64,000 bases of DNA, from NCBI RefSeq assembly GCF_004791165.1, contig NZ_SRUZ01000001.1, forward strand, positions 664,382-728,381, written 5' to 3'. Positions 34,475 to 42,378 of this stretch are shown here, piece by piece (the first letter of the stretch is position 1; the number at the start of each line of letters is the position of its first letter). The translations under genes and the position numbers were made by a program. Source of the DNA: Mesorhizobium sp. M8A.F.Ca.ET.218.01.1.1. GTDB taxonomy: Bacteria; Pseudomonadota; Alphaproteobacteria; Rhizobiales; Rhizobiaceae. The notes beneath the pieces are model-generated. The model saw only the letters and a list, made by a program, of their open reading frames with translations. It had not been told where the DNA came from and did not search any database.

Positions 34475-34547
34475 TCGGCCGGGCTGACCCAGCCATCCGG
34501 CGGCAAGCTCATCGGGCGATGGGGCTAAAACGGATCGGAACGTTCAG

Positions 34548-35816
34548 TTGAAAACAGACATGTTCGAAGCCTTTGGCGGCGGCCCGTTTTCCGGCCGCTC
34601 GCGGCTCGTGGCGACGTGCCTTGCGATGTCGCTCGCTTTTCCCCAGCTGGCCGCCGCCGACGACTACCGTCTGGGCTCCCAGGACAAACTCACCATCCGC
34701 ATCGCCGAATGGCAGACCGTCGAAAGCACGTTCCGCGACTGGTCGTCGGTCAATGGCCAATACACGGTCGGTCCGGCCGGCACGCTGTCGGTGCCTTTCG
34801 TCGGCGAACTGCCGGCGGCCGGCAAGACCACGGCGGAGGTCGCCGCGGCGATCGGCGAGGCGCTGCAGCACAAGCTCGCTTTGTCGGACAAGCCCGAAGC
34901 CTCGGTCGAAATGGCGCAATTCCGGCCGTTCTACATTTCGGGCGAAGTGCAGAATCCCGGCCAGTTTCCCTACGTGCCCGATCTTACGGTGCTGAAGGCG
35001 ATCAGCGTCGCCGGCGGCATCAGGCGCAGCGCCGACTACGGTCCCCAGCTCGGCAAGGACCTGGTCACCGCCAAGGGTAATTTCGATATCTCCGACGACC
35101 TGCGTGTGCGGCTGATCGTCAAGCGCGCCCGCATCGACGCCGATATGGCCGGCAAGACGAGCTTCGAAGCGCCGAAGGAGGTCGAGGGCGATCCTCGGCT
35201 GCCGACCATCGTCAACGACGAGATGACGATCCTGACCGCCGACCAGAAGGCGCTGAAGCTGAAGCTCGAGTCACTCGACGATCTCAAGGGTGTGCTGCAG
35301 GCCGAAATCGAATCGCTGGAGAAGAAGATCGTCAACCAGCAGAAGCAGGTCGATCTTGCGCAGCAACAGCTGGCCAGCATCGGTCCGCTGGCGCAGAAGG
35401 GTCTGGTCGCCAATGCGAGACTTCTGGATTCGCAGCAGTCCGTCACCGACCTGCAAGGCAAGATCCTGGACTATGAGACGGCCATCCTCACCGCCAAGCA
35501 GGCGATCAGCAAGGCGACGCAGGACGCCATCGACGCCCAGAACACCTTGAGCTCGAGCCTCGCCGCCGCTCGGCAACAGACCGAAGCCGACCTGAACGAG
35601 GCCGCGCTGAAGGTGAATATGCAGAAAGGCCTGATCGCTCAGGCCACTGATCCGGCGACGACGGCCGCCATCACCAACGACCAGCAGCCTACCTTGCTCT
35701 ATTCGCTGGTGCGCAATGTCGACGGCAAGACCAGCGAAATCGCCGCCAAGGAAGACACGCCGGTGCTGCCCGGCGATGTGATCAAGATCAAGCTGGCGCC
35801 GCTGGCGAGCCAGTAG
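34548..35816 (+). CDS. exoF: Polysaccharide export protein, ExoF
   Basis: A protein of 422 residues. A signal peptide (MSLAFPQLAAA) ends near residue 37, followed by the Wza-type export domain (YRLGSQDKLTIRIAEW, QYTVGPAGTLSVPFVGELPAAGKT) and an SLBB-like part (FYISGEVQNPGQFPYVPDLTVLKAISVAGG). A long coiled coil covers residues about 225-345. The C-terminus VLPGDVIKIKL closes the export fold. ExoF works with ExoP in taking EPS across the periplasm and outer membrane. The start may be TTG 34548 or ATG 34560. A strong terminator follows at 35971. Confidence 0.9.
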   Translation: MKTDMFEAFGGGPFSGRSRLVATCLAMSLAFPQLAAADDYRLGSQDKLTIRIAEWQTVESTFRDWSSVNGQYTVGPAGTLSVPFVGELPAAGKTTAEVAAAIGEALQHKLALSDKPEASVEMAQFRPFYISGEVQNPGQFPYVPDLTVLKAISVAGGIRRSADYGPQLGKDLVTAKGNFDISDDLRVRLIVKRARIDADMAGKTSFEAPKEVEGDPRLPTIVNDEMTILTADQKALKLKLESLDDLKGVLQAEIESLEKKIVNQQKQVDLAQQQLASIGPLAQKGLVANARLLDSQQSVTDLQGKILDYETAILTAKQAISKATQDAIDAQNTLSSSLAAARQQTEADLNEAALKVNMQKGLIAQATDPATTAAITNDQQPTLLYSLVRNVDGKTSEIAAKEDTPVLPGDVIKIKLAPLASQ

Positions 35817-35906
35817 GGACGCGGAAGTTCGCACGACCCGCCGCTTCGATCCCCAGGGCGGCTCAGCGTTTGATAGAATCGCCGACCGGCTCCAACTCTT
35901 GTTTTC

Positions 35907-35953
35907 ACGCAACTCCCAAGGGAAAGCGCTACGCGCTTTTCCGGGAATTGCTC
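35907..35953 (+). repeat. Extragenic palindromic repeat, copy 1
   Basis: Begins ACGCAACTCCCAAGGG, has the inner palindrome AAAGCGCTACGCGCTTT and ends GGGAATTGCTCT. The ends are near inverted repeats. It is a short version of copy 2. Confidence 0.7.
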
Positions 35954-35970
35954 TAACGCAAAGACTTTGA

Positions 35971-36001
35971 ACCTCCGCCTGGCTGCCTGGCGGAGGTTTT
36001 T
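35971..36001 (+). terminator. Rho-independent terminator of exoYF
   Basis: ACCTCCGCC (35971-35979) and GGCGGAGGT (35989-35997) are exact complements with a 9-base loop, followed directly by a run of five T. It lies 155 bp after the exoF stop, between the two repeat copies. Confidence 0.85.
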
Positions 36002-36044
36002 GCTGGACAGGGTTTCCCGAGCCGGAAACCAGAAGGGCTTGTTG

Positions 36045-36116
36045 ACGCAATTCCCAAGGGGAAGCGCTACGCGCTTCTCCCGGGAAAACCGCTACCCACT
36101 TTTCCTGGAATTGCTC
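36045..36116 (+). repeat. Extragenic palindromic repeat, copy 2 (long form)
   Basis: Begins ACGCAATTCCCAAGGGG and contains GAAGCGCTACGCGCTTC. It goes on with GAAAACCGCTACCCACTTTTC and ends GGAATTGCTC. The outer GCAATTCC and GGAATTGC are inverted repeats. The form is like repeats scattered in Mesorhizobium chromosomes. The extra inner part looks like a second element joined to the first. Confidence 0.7.
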
Positions 36117-36132
36117 AGGCGGCCCCTCATCG

Positions 36133-37431
36133 CTACTCGGCCGCCGCCGGACGGTGCGGCCAGGCTGGCTCCCCGCCCTTCGCATCCGCCGGCTCGAAGG
36201 CTGGCGACCACCGCGTGCGGGTGACCGGCAGCCGCGCCAGCTTGAAGAAGCTGAAATACATCAGGAAGGAGCCCATGATGTAGGGGTTGAGAATCTCGAC
36301 CTCGACGAAGGAGCGGATGAGCAGCAGCACCATCACGCCGATGAGAACCACCGATTCGGCCTGCCATGTCTTGAAGACCACCGCCGCGATATGGCCGAAG
36401 AGCGTGCGCAGCATGATCAGCGATATCAGCACCGCCCCGGTGAAGCCGAGTTCGACAAGGGCCTCGACATAGGTGTTGTGGAAATGGAAGCCGGTGCGGG
36501 TGGTGATGTAGAATTCGTTCCACAGCCGCTCGGCCTCGGCAAAGCCCTGCACCCAATAGGCGGCATAGCCGACGCCGAGGATCGGCGATCGCATCGCGGC
36601 GTTCCAGCCCTGCTCCCACAGATAGGTCCGCCCGGTGAGCGTCGAATCCTTGCCGAAGATGCCAAGCACGAAGTCCATGAGCCCGAGATTGAGGGCGACG
36701 ATGGCCACCACGACGATCATGCCGGCGCCGATCAGGAAGATCACCCGGCGATAGCGCCGCGACAGAAGCTTGCTCATCGCAAGCAGCGCCACCAGCGCCA
36801 GAACCGCCGGTATCGAGGCCATCGAGGTGGCGGAATGCGAGACGATCAGCACATAGGCCGACAACAGCACGACCGGCACGGTCAGCATGAAGCTCAGGCG
36901 ACCTCGCCGAAGGAAAGCAAGGAAAACGACGGAGAAATAGATGCCGAGCGAGCCGACGAAGCCGATCTGGTTCTTGGAGGCGAAGGCGCCGACGAAATTA
37001 TACGTGCCGTCGAGGACGTCCTCGGAATAGGCGCCGACCTTCAGCGAATAGATCAGGACGAAGAATATGCCGACCAGAGCGCCTATCGTCAGGGTGCGCA
37101 CGCTGACGGTGCGTGCCGCGACATAGGCACAGGCGATATGGGAAAGGTACTGGACCGCCGTTCTGGCGGTCGTGCCGGGCGCCTGCGACCAGAACACGGA
37201 GAAGCAGACATAGGCGGCGAACAGCAGCGGCAGCCAGGCACTGGACAATTGCCGCAGGAACCGCCGGTAGTCGACCATGATGAGCGGAAGCCAGACGGCA
37301 TAGTAGGCCAGGATCAGCACCTGGCCGAAAATGACGGAATAGGAGAACGCCCAGATCGAGACGGCAACGGCAAAACTGCCATAGACCGAGTTCTTTTCGG
37401 GATCGACGAGCAGGGATTTGGGAATTTTCAT
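36133..37431 (-). CDS. exoQ: EPS polymerase, ExoQ-like (Wzy/O-antigen ligase family)
   Basis: The 432-residue protein has about eleven hydrophobic helices. The large periplasmic loop contains STLTGRTYLWEQGWNAAM and TGFHFHNTYVEALVELGF, the motif of the Wzy/ligase superfamily. ExoQ joins repeat units into long-chain EPS on the periplasmic side. The order exoX-exoY-exoF-exoQ is that of S. meliloti, but here exoQ is turned to the minus strand. A TTGC/GCAA-type box lies about 95 bp upstream. Confidence 0.87.
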   Translation of the reverse strand: MKIPKSLLVDPEKNSVYGSFAVAVSIWAFSYSVIFGQVLILAYYAVWLPLIMVDYRRFLRQLSSAWLPLLFAAYVCFSVFWSQAPGTTARTAVQYLSHIACAYVAARTVSVRTLTIGALVGIFFVLIYSLKVGAYSEDVLDGTYNFVGAFASKNQIGFVGSLGIYFSVVFLAFLRRGRLSFMLTVPVVLLSAYVLIVSHSATSMASIPAVLALVALLAMSKLLSRRYRRVIFLIGAGMIVVVAIVALNLGLMDFVLGIFGKDSTLTGRTYLWEQGWNAAMRSPILGVGYAAYWVQGFAEAERLWNEFYITTRTGFHFHNTYVEALVELGFTGAVLISLIMLRTLFGHIAAVVFKTWQAESVVLIGVMVLLLIRSFVEVEILNPYIMGSFLMYFSFFKLARLPVTRTRWSPAFEPADAKGGEPAWPHRPAAAE

Positions 37432-37743
37432 CTAAAGGGTCCCGTCGACACGACCCCGAACCGCCGGGCCGCAAACCAGCCGGCATATCCGCAAACAGGG
37501 GCGTACAAGAAACGGCGTCTCCATTGTGCAGTGCAATATAACTTATCGCACCCCATGCTCAATGGCAAATCCGGTCACCTTGTCTTACAGCGAAGCGATC
37601 GCCGAGAGATCGCAACCCCATAATCCGGCCGGTGTTGGCCCAGACGATCCGGCCACATGCCGGCTTGAACTCGATCGGCGGTCACCTCACAGTCCCGACG
37701 AGCCATCACATGGACCGGGATGGACAGGAGGAGTGACACGCCG
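37432..37743. other. Divergent region between exoQ and the SDR gene
   Basis: About 310 bp holding one TTGC/GCAA-type box (37524-37536). A 73-codon frame from 37526 begins inside that box and has a composition unlike a protein; I reject it. Confidence 0.55.
37524..37540 (-). promoter_or_regulatory. TTGC/GCAA-type box upstream of exoQ
   Basis: Plus strand TTGTGCAGTGCAATAT, minus strand TTGCACTGCACAA. The plus strand matches the acyltransferase box TTGTGCGATGCAACAT at 13 of 16 positions; the minus strand shares TTGCACTGCA with the flippase box. Confidence 0.5.
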
Positions 37744-38490
37744 ATGAATTTCGCGGGACGATTCGCCGGCCGGTCGGCGGTGATTACCGGCGGCGCCTCG
37801 GGCATCGGCCTGGCGGTCGCACACAGGATCGTCCACGAAGGCGGGCGCGTCAGCCTCTGGGATCGCGACCCCGCACAGATCGAACAGGCGAAAGCCGTCA
37901 TTCCCAGCCTGCATGGGGTGATGATGGACGTTGCGGATGCGGCAAGTGTGGAGGCCGCCGCACAATCGACGATCGAAGCCCTCGGCGGCGTCGACATACT
38001 GGTCACCAGCGCCGCCATCACCGGGCCGAACATGACGACCTGGTCCTATTCGGCCGAGGATTGGCAAAGGGTCATCGACATCAACATCAACGGCGTCTTC
38101 TACTGCAACAAGGCGCTGGTGCCGCACATGCTGGAGCGCGACTATGGCCGCATCGTCAACATCGCCTCGATCGCCGGCAAGGAAGGCAATCCCAACGCTT
38201 CCGCCTACAGCACCTCCAAGGCGGCGGTGATCGGCCTGACCAAGTCGCTCGGCAAGGAACTCGCCAAGACCAAGGTGACGGTCAATTGCGTGACGCCGGC
38301 AGCTGTACGCACAGCGATCTTCAGGCAGATGAGCCAGGAGCACATCGATTTCATGCTGTCGAAGATACCGATGGCGCGCTTCGGCGAGGTCGAGGAGGTG
38401 GCGGCGCTGATCTCATGGATCGCCTCCGAGGAATGCTCGTTCACCACGGCCGCCGTGTTCGACGTTTCGGGCGGCCGCGCCACGTATTGA
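37744..38490 (+). CDS. Short-chain dehydrogenase/reductase
   Basis: A 248-residue classical SDR. The cofactor loop is GGASGIG (residues 16-22), and the catalytic residues are Ser142, Tyr155 and Lys159 in IASIAGKEGNP and YSTSKAAV. An Asp in LWDRDP after the second strand suggests preference for NAD(H). The C-terminus EECSFTTAAVFDVSGGRATY is typical of 3-oxoacyl-ACP-reductase-like sugar or polyol dehydrogenases. AGGAGG lies 12 bases before ATG 37744; an ATG at 37720 is possible. The substrate is unknown. Confidence 0.85.
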   Translation: MNFAGRFAGRSAVITGGASGIGLAVAHRIVHEGGRVSLWDRDPAQIEQAKAVIPSLHGVMMDVADAASVEAAAQSTIEALGGVDILVTSAAITGPNMTTWSYSAEDWQRVIDININGVFYCNKALVPHMLERDYGRIVNIASIAGKEGNPNASAYSTSKAAVIGLTKSLGKELAKTKVTVNCVTPAAVRTAIFRQMSQEHIDFMLSKIPMARFGEVEEVAALISWIASEECSFTTAAVFDVSGGRATY

Positions 38491-38683
38491 GCCACATCGA
38501 GACGGTTCCGAGTTTGGCCCGAGCCAACTACAATTCCGCGTGACGAAGCAACGATTGGAGCTGGACAGGCTTATGGTAGCTGACGTCTGAATGAGGGTGC
38601 CATAACAGGGGTGCCATAACAGGGGAGAGCCATGACACGACGAGAGAGCCCGGCAGGTGCGATGCCCCCCGGCCATTGTGCCG

Positions 38684-40084
38684 ATGGCATGCGATCGACG
38701 GAAGCCGCGATCACCAGGCCGGAGTTTGCTTCGTTTGCTTAGAGCAGATCCAGCCGCGCTGGCCGACGACGAGCTTCTGGACCGCTATCAACGCGCCGCC
38801 TTCGGCTATTTCCTGGAGAATGTGAACCCCGACAACGGGCTGGTCGCAGACACGTCGCGGCCGAATTCACCGTGCAGCATCGCTGTGGTCGGTTTCGCCC
38901 TGTCCTGCTATCCGATCGGCGTCGAACGTGGATGGATGGCGCGCGACGCGGCTGCCAGGCTGACCCTTGCGGCGCTGCGCTTTTTCCAGACCAGCACGCA
39001 AGGCAGCGGCCCCGACGTTACCGGCCACAAGGGTTTTTACTACCACTTCCTCGACATGCGCACTGGTTTGCGCGTCTGGCGCTGCGAGTTGTCGATGGTC
39101 GATACCGCCTTGCTGATCGCCGGCATGCTGGTGGCGGGCGCTTATTTTTCCGGCGACAATGATGACGAGGCCGAAATCCGCCAACTGGCCGAGGCGCTCT
39201 ACAGGCGCGTCGACTGGCGATGGGCACAAGGCAGCAGCCCGACGCTCCGCCAAGGCTGGAAGGCCAGGACCGGCTTTCTGCACTATGGCTGGGAAGGCTA
39301 CAACGAGGCGACGATCCTCTATGTGCTGTCCATGGCCTCACCGGACCGGCCGACCTCCGACGACAGCTACGAGGCCTGGACGGCGACCTACCAGTGGGAA
39401 AACATCTACGGCCACGACGTGCTCTATGGCGGGCCGCTGTTCATGCACCAATTCTCGCATGCCTGGATCGATTTCGCAGGCATCCGCGACGCTTTCATGC
39501 GCGAGAAGAATTCGGACTATTTCGAAAACAGCCGCCGCTCGACATACCTTCACCGCGACTACGCCCGGCACAACCCCTACGGCTTTGTCGGCTATGGCGA
39601 GAACCTGTGGGGTCTTTCGGCAGGGGACGGACCAGGCGGCTTCCGCGCCAGCGTGGAGCGACGGCGCCACCGGTTTTCCGGTTACGCGGCGCGCGGCGCG
39701 CCTTTCGGTCCTGATGACGGCACGATCGCGCCATGGTCCTATCCGGCGTCGCTGCCTTTCGCGCCTGATATTTGCCTGGCGGCGATGCGCCATCTCGCCG
39801 ATCGTTACCCGGAGGTGATCGACAATTTCCGGCTGCCGAGCGGTTTCAACCCGACATTGGCCAACCGGCGAAATTTCGGCCGCAACGGCTGGGTGTCGGA
39901 AGGCCATTACGGGCTGGACCAGGGCATTGCGGTAATGATGATCGAAAACCACCGTTCCGGCATGATCTGGGAGCTCATGCGTTGCAATCCCCATATCCGT
40001 CGTGGGCTGGACAAGGCCGGCTTTACCGGCGGATGGCTGTCGCGGCCGGCAAGCCCGGCATCCGGGGGGCGCGATGTCACGTGA
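38684..40084 (+). CDS. Glucoamylase-like hydrolase (PF10091 family)
   Basis: The product has about 466 residues with an (alpha/alpha)6-barrel pattern. GFYYHFLDMRTGLRVWRCELSMVDTALLIAG, YGWEGYNEATILYVLSMASP, YARHNPYGFVGYGENLWGLSAGDGPGG and RNFGRNGWVSEGHYGLDQGIAVMMIEN are all motifs of the family that includes beta-1,2-glucanases and the C-terminal part of cyclic-glucan synthase NdvB. No signal peptide is visible, so it may act inside the cell. The start is unclear: ATG 38684 lacks a ribosome site, while a better site at 38632 opens a different frame. The stop overlaps the next gene. Confidence 0.8.
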   Translation: MACDRRKPRSPGRSLLRLLRADPAALADDELLDRYQRAAFGYFLENVNPDNGLVADTSRPNSPCSIAVVGFALSCYPIGVERGWMARDAAARLTLAALRFFQTSTQGSGPDVTGHKGFYYHFLDMRTGLRVWRCELSMVDTALLIAGMLVAGAYFSGDNDDEAEIRQLAEALYRRVDWRWAQGSSPTLRQGWKARTGFLHYGWEGYNEATILYVLSMASPDRPTSDDSYEAWTATYQWENIYGHDVLYGGPLFMHQFSHAWIDFAGIRDAFMREKNSDYFENSRRSTYLHRDYARHNPYGFVGYGENLWGLSAGDGPGGFRASVERRRHRFSGYAARGAPFGPDDGTIAPWSYPASLPFAPDICLAAMRHLADRYPEVIDNFRLPSGFNPTLANRRNFGRNGWVSEGHYGLDQGIAVMMIENHRSGMIWELMRCNPHIRRGLDKAGFTGGWLSRPASPASGGRDVT

Positions 40085-41603
40085 ACCGACGAGAACCGCC
40101 GCCTTCCCCGTCGACCACAACGACGCCGAGCTGATCAGGGGCGCGCATCCCCCGCACTGGAAGAACCCGACCCCGAACGGCCCCTACAATCTCGTCGTCA
40201 TCGGCGCCGGGCCGGCCGGGTTGACCGCCGCGCGTGACGCGGCGAGCCTTGGCGCGAAAGTCGCCCTGATCGAGCGTGGGCTGATTGGCGGTGCGTGCAT
40301 CAATGTCGGCAGCATTCCGTCGAAGTCGATCATTCGCACAGCCAGGCTCTATGCCGACATGCGCGATGCCGAGAGCTTCGGCGGCGACCCGCCAGATCAT
40401 CTTCGTGTCGATTTTCAACGGGCGATGACACGGATGCGGCAGATCCGGCAGCGGATCAGCCGTGCCGATTCCGCCGCGAGCCTGGTTTCGGAAGGCATCG
40501 ACCTCTATTTCGGTGCGGCGCGATTTGCCGGCCCCGATACGGTCACGGTCGAGGAAAGCACGCTGCATTTCAAGAAGGCGCTGATTGCAACGGGCGCACA
40601 CCCGGCCTTCCCTGCTATTCCGGGGCTGGTCGAAGCCGGTTATCTCAGCAATGAGACGATGTTCGACCTGACGCAATGCCCGCCGCGGCTCCTCGTCATC
40701 GGCGGCGGGCCGCTTGGCTGCGAGACGGCGCAGGCTTTCTGCATGCTCGGCGCCAAGGTCATCCTGGCGCAGAGCGATCCGATGTTCCTGCCCGGCGAGG
40801 AGCGCGACGCCGCGCAGATTCTTTCAGACGCCTTGGCGCGCGAGGGGGTGGAGGTGCGCCTGAACACCGAAGTTGTGGCGGTGCGCAGGGAAGGTGCCGC
40901 CAAGTTCGCCGACCTGATGCGGGATGGTGACACGACGACGATCTCCGTCGACGAGATCATCACCGGCGTCGGCCGTTCACCCAATGTCGATGGTCTCGGC
41001 CTCGAAGAGGCGGACGTGGCCCATGACGCCGACGGCATCAAGGTGGATGATTATCTGCGAACCAGCAACCCGCACATCTATGCGGCGGGCGACGTCTGCC
41101 TCGAATACAAGTTCACCCATACCGCCGAGGCAACGGCGCGCATTGTCGTGCGCAATGCCTTGTTTCGCGGCCGCGAAAGGCTCAGCGACCTAGTCGTTCC
41201 CTGGTGCACCTATACCGATCCGGAGATCGCCCATGTCGGCCTCTATCCCCTGGAGGCGCGCCGCAACGGCATTCCGGTCAAAACCTATACGATACTGATG
41301 CACGATGTCGCCCGCGCCGTGATGGACGGCGAGGAGGAAGGATTCGTCAAGATCCATGTCAGGGAGGGGTCCGACCGCATCCTGGGCGCGACGGTCGTCG
41401 CCAGCCATGCGGGCGAGATGATCAACGCGGTGACCCTCGCCATCCGATCCGGCATGGGGCTGCATGCGTTGGCCGACGTCATCCATCCCTTCCCGACACA
41501 GGCGCAAGGCATCAAGATGGCGGGCGACGCCTATAGGCGGACACGCCTCACCTCGTTGCGCAGGCGCCTGGCGGCGCACTGGCTGGCGTGGTCCAGACGA
41601 TAA
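40074..41603 (+). CDS. Mercuric-reductase-like flavoprotein with one redox Cys replaced by Ser
   Basis: A 509-residue pyridine nucleotide-disulfide oxidoreductase fold. The FAD fold is LVVIGAGPAGLTAARDAA; the NAD(P) fold is LLVIGGGPLGCETAQAF; IYAAGDVC binds FAD. The active-site stretch reads GGACINVGSIPSKS: Cys75 is present, but position 80, normally the second Cys of C-x4-C, is Ser (AGC codon). The C-terminal DVIHPFPTQAQG has the His of the family. Disulfide exchange should therefore not work in the usual way. It overlaps the glucoamylase-like gene by 11 bp. The function is unknown. Confidence 0.8.
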   Translation: MSREPTRTAAFPVDHNDAELIRGAHPPHWKNPTPNGPYNLVVIGAGPAGLTAARDAASLGAKVALIERGLIGGACINVGSIPSKSIIRTARLYADMRDAESFGGDPPDHLRVDFQRAMTRMRQIRQRISRADSAASLVSEGIDLYFGAARFAGPDTVTVEESTLHFKKALIATGAHPAFPAIPGLVEAGYLSNETMFDLTQCPPRLLVIGGGPLGCETAQAFCMLGAKVILAQSDPMFLPGEERDAAQILSDALAREGVEVRLNTEVVAVRREGAAKFADLMRDGDTTTISVDEIITGVGRSPNVDGLGLEEADVAHDADGIKVDDYLRTSNPHIYAAGDVCLEYKFTHTAEATARIVVRNALFRGRERLSDLVVPWCTYTDPEIAHVGLYPLEARRNGIPVKTYTILMHDVARAVMDGEEEGFVKIHVREGSDRILGATVVASHAGEMINAVTLAIRSGMGLHALADVIHPFPTQAQGIKMAGDAYRRTRLTSLRRRLAAHWLAWSRR

Positions 41604-41628
41604 GCCCAGAGCCATCACATATGCCGAA

Positions 41629-42378
41629 ATGCTCACAAATACGCAACCAAGTGCGCGGCGGCGCTTGACGGATCCCTGCGAGGCTAATGAAATCGAGACG
41701 ACGCCTTCGGCCGCGGAACATTCGTGGATGCAGCCTTTAGTCGAAACGGAATACGCAATCGAGCTCTTGTCCAAGGGTTACATCTGTGTGCCTCTGCGCG
41801 AAGGTGGCAAGCATCTCGATCTTGAGACGATGGAATATCATCCGCTGCATTTGAAGGCCCGTCGAAAGGATCTGAAAGAATTGGCGTTCCGGTCGATTGC
41901 CTTTCAGTTGTCGCAGAAGCCACCAACACCGGAGGAAATCCGGCGCTGGTTTCGGGACTTTGCTGGAAATGTCGGCATCATCGGAGGATACGGCAACCTT
42001 CTCATCTTGGATTTCGACGATTCAGCAGACTATCGCGCCTGGTCTGGCAAGCACGCGCACCTTTCAAGTTGCACGCCGGTCGCGAAATCACCGAATGGAT
42101 TCCACATCTATCTCAGGACGCGCGAACCGGCGGTATCATCCAGCCTGTATCTTGGCATGCGGCGGATCGGCCACCTGAAGGCGCTTGGCGGTTACGTCGT
42201 TGGAAGTCCTTCCGTACTCAAGGATGGCTGCTGCTACAGCTGGTTGAAGGACCAGTCGCCATTCGACGTCGAGCCGCAGCCAGTCGAAAGCCTGGCCAGT
42301 CTTTCACTTCGCGCGGTCTCGCCGTTCAAACATTGCTATGACCGCGTTCTGAAGCGCGGTTTTTTCGTGCCGCAATGA
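41629..42378 (+). CDS. Protein with bifunctional primase/polymerase (prim-pol) N-terminal-type domain
   Basis: A protein of about 249 residues. After about 40 residues it shows the prim-pol pattern. YAIELLSKGYICVPLREGGK comes first, then NVGIIGGYGNLLILDFDD with an acidic pair, TPVAKSPNGFHIYLRTRE as the nucleotide-binding region and LGGYVVGSPSVLKDGCCYSW. No helicase or other domain follows. Such domains normally belong to plasmid or phage replication proteins, so it is out of place between a flavoprotein and glycosyltransferases. Its base composition is less GC-rich than its neighbours. The stop overlaps the next gene as ATGA, so it appears to be part of that operon. Confidence 0.7.
   Translation: MLTNTQPSARRRLTDPCEANEIETTPSAAEHSWMQPLVETEYAIELLSKGYICVPLREGGKHLDLETMEYHPLHLKARRKDLKELAFRSIAFQLSQKPPTPEEIRRWFRDFAGNVGIIGGYGNLLILDFDDSADYRAWSGKHAHLSSCTPVAKSPNGFHIYLRTREPAVSSSLYLGMRRIGHLKALGGYVVGSPSVLKDGCCYSWLKDQSPFDVEPQPVESLASLSLRAVSPFKHCYDRVLKRGFFVPQ

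Noticed and set aside
36154..37623. A 489-codon frame opposite exoQ
   Set aside because: It is rich in His, Glu, Asp and Arg, the expected antisense of membrane helices, and has no known motif.
37526..37747. A 73-codon frame before the SDR gene
   Set aside because: It begins inside a regulatory box, overlaps the SDR start and has no protein-like features.
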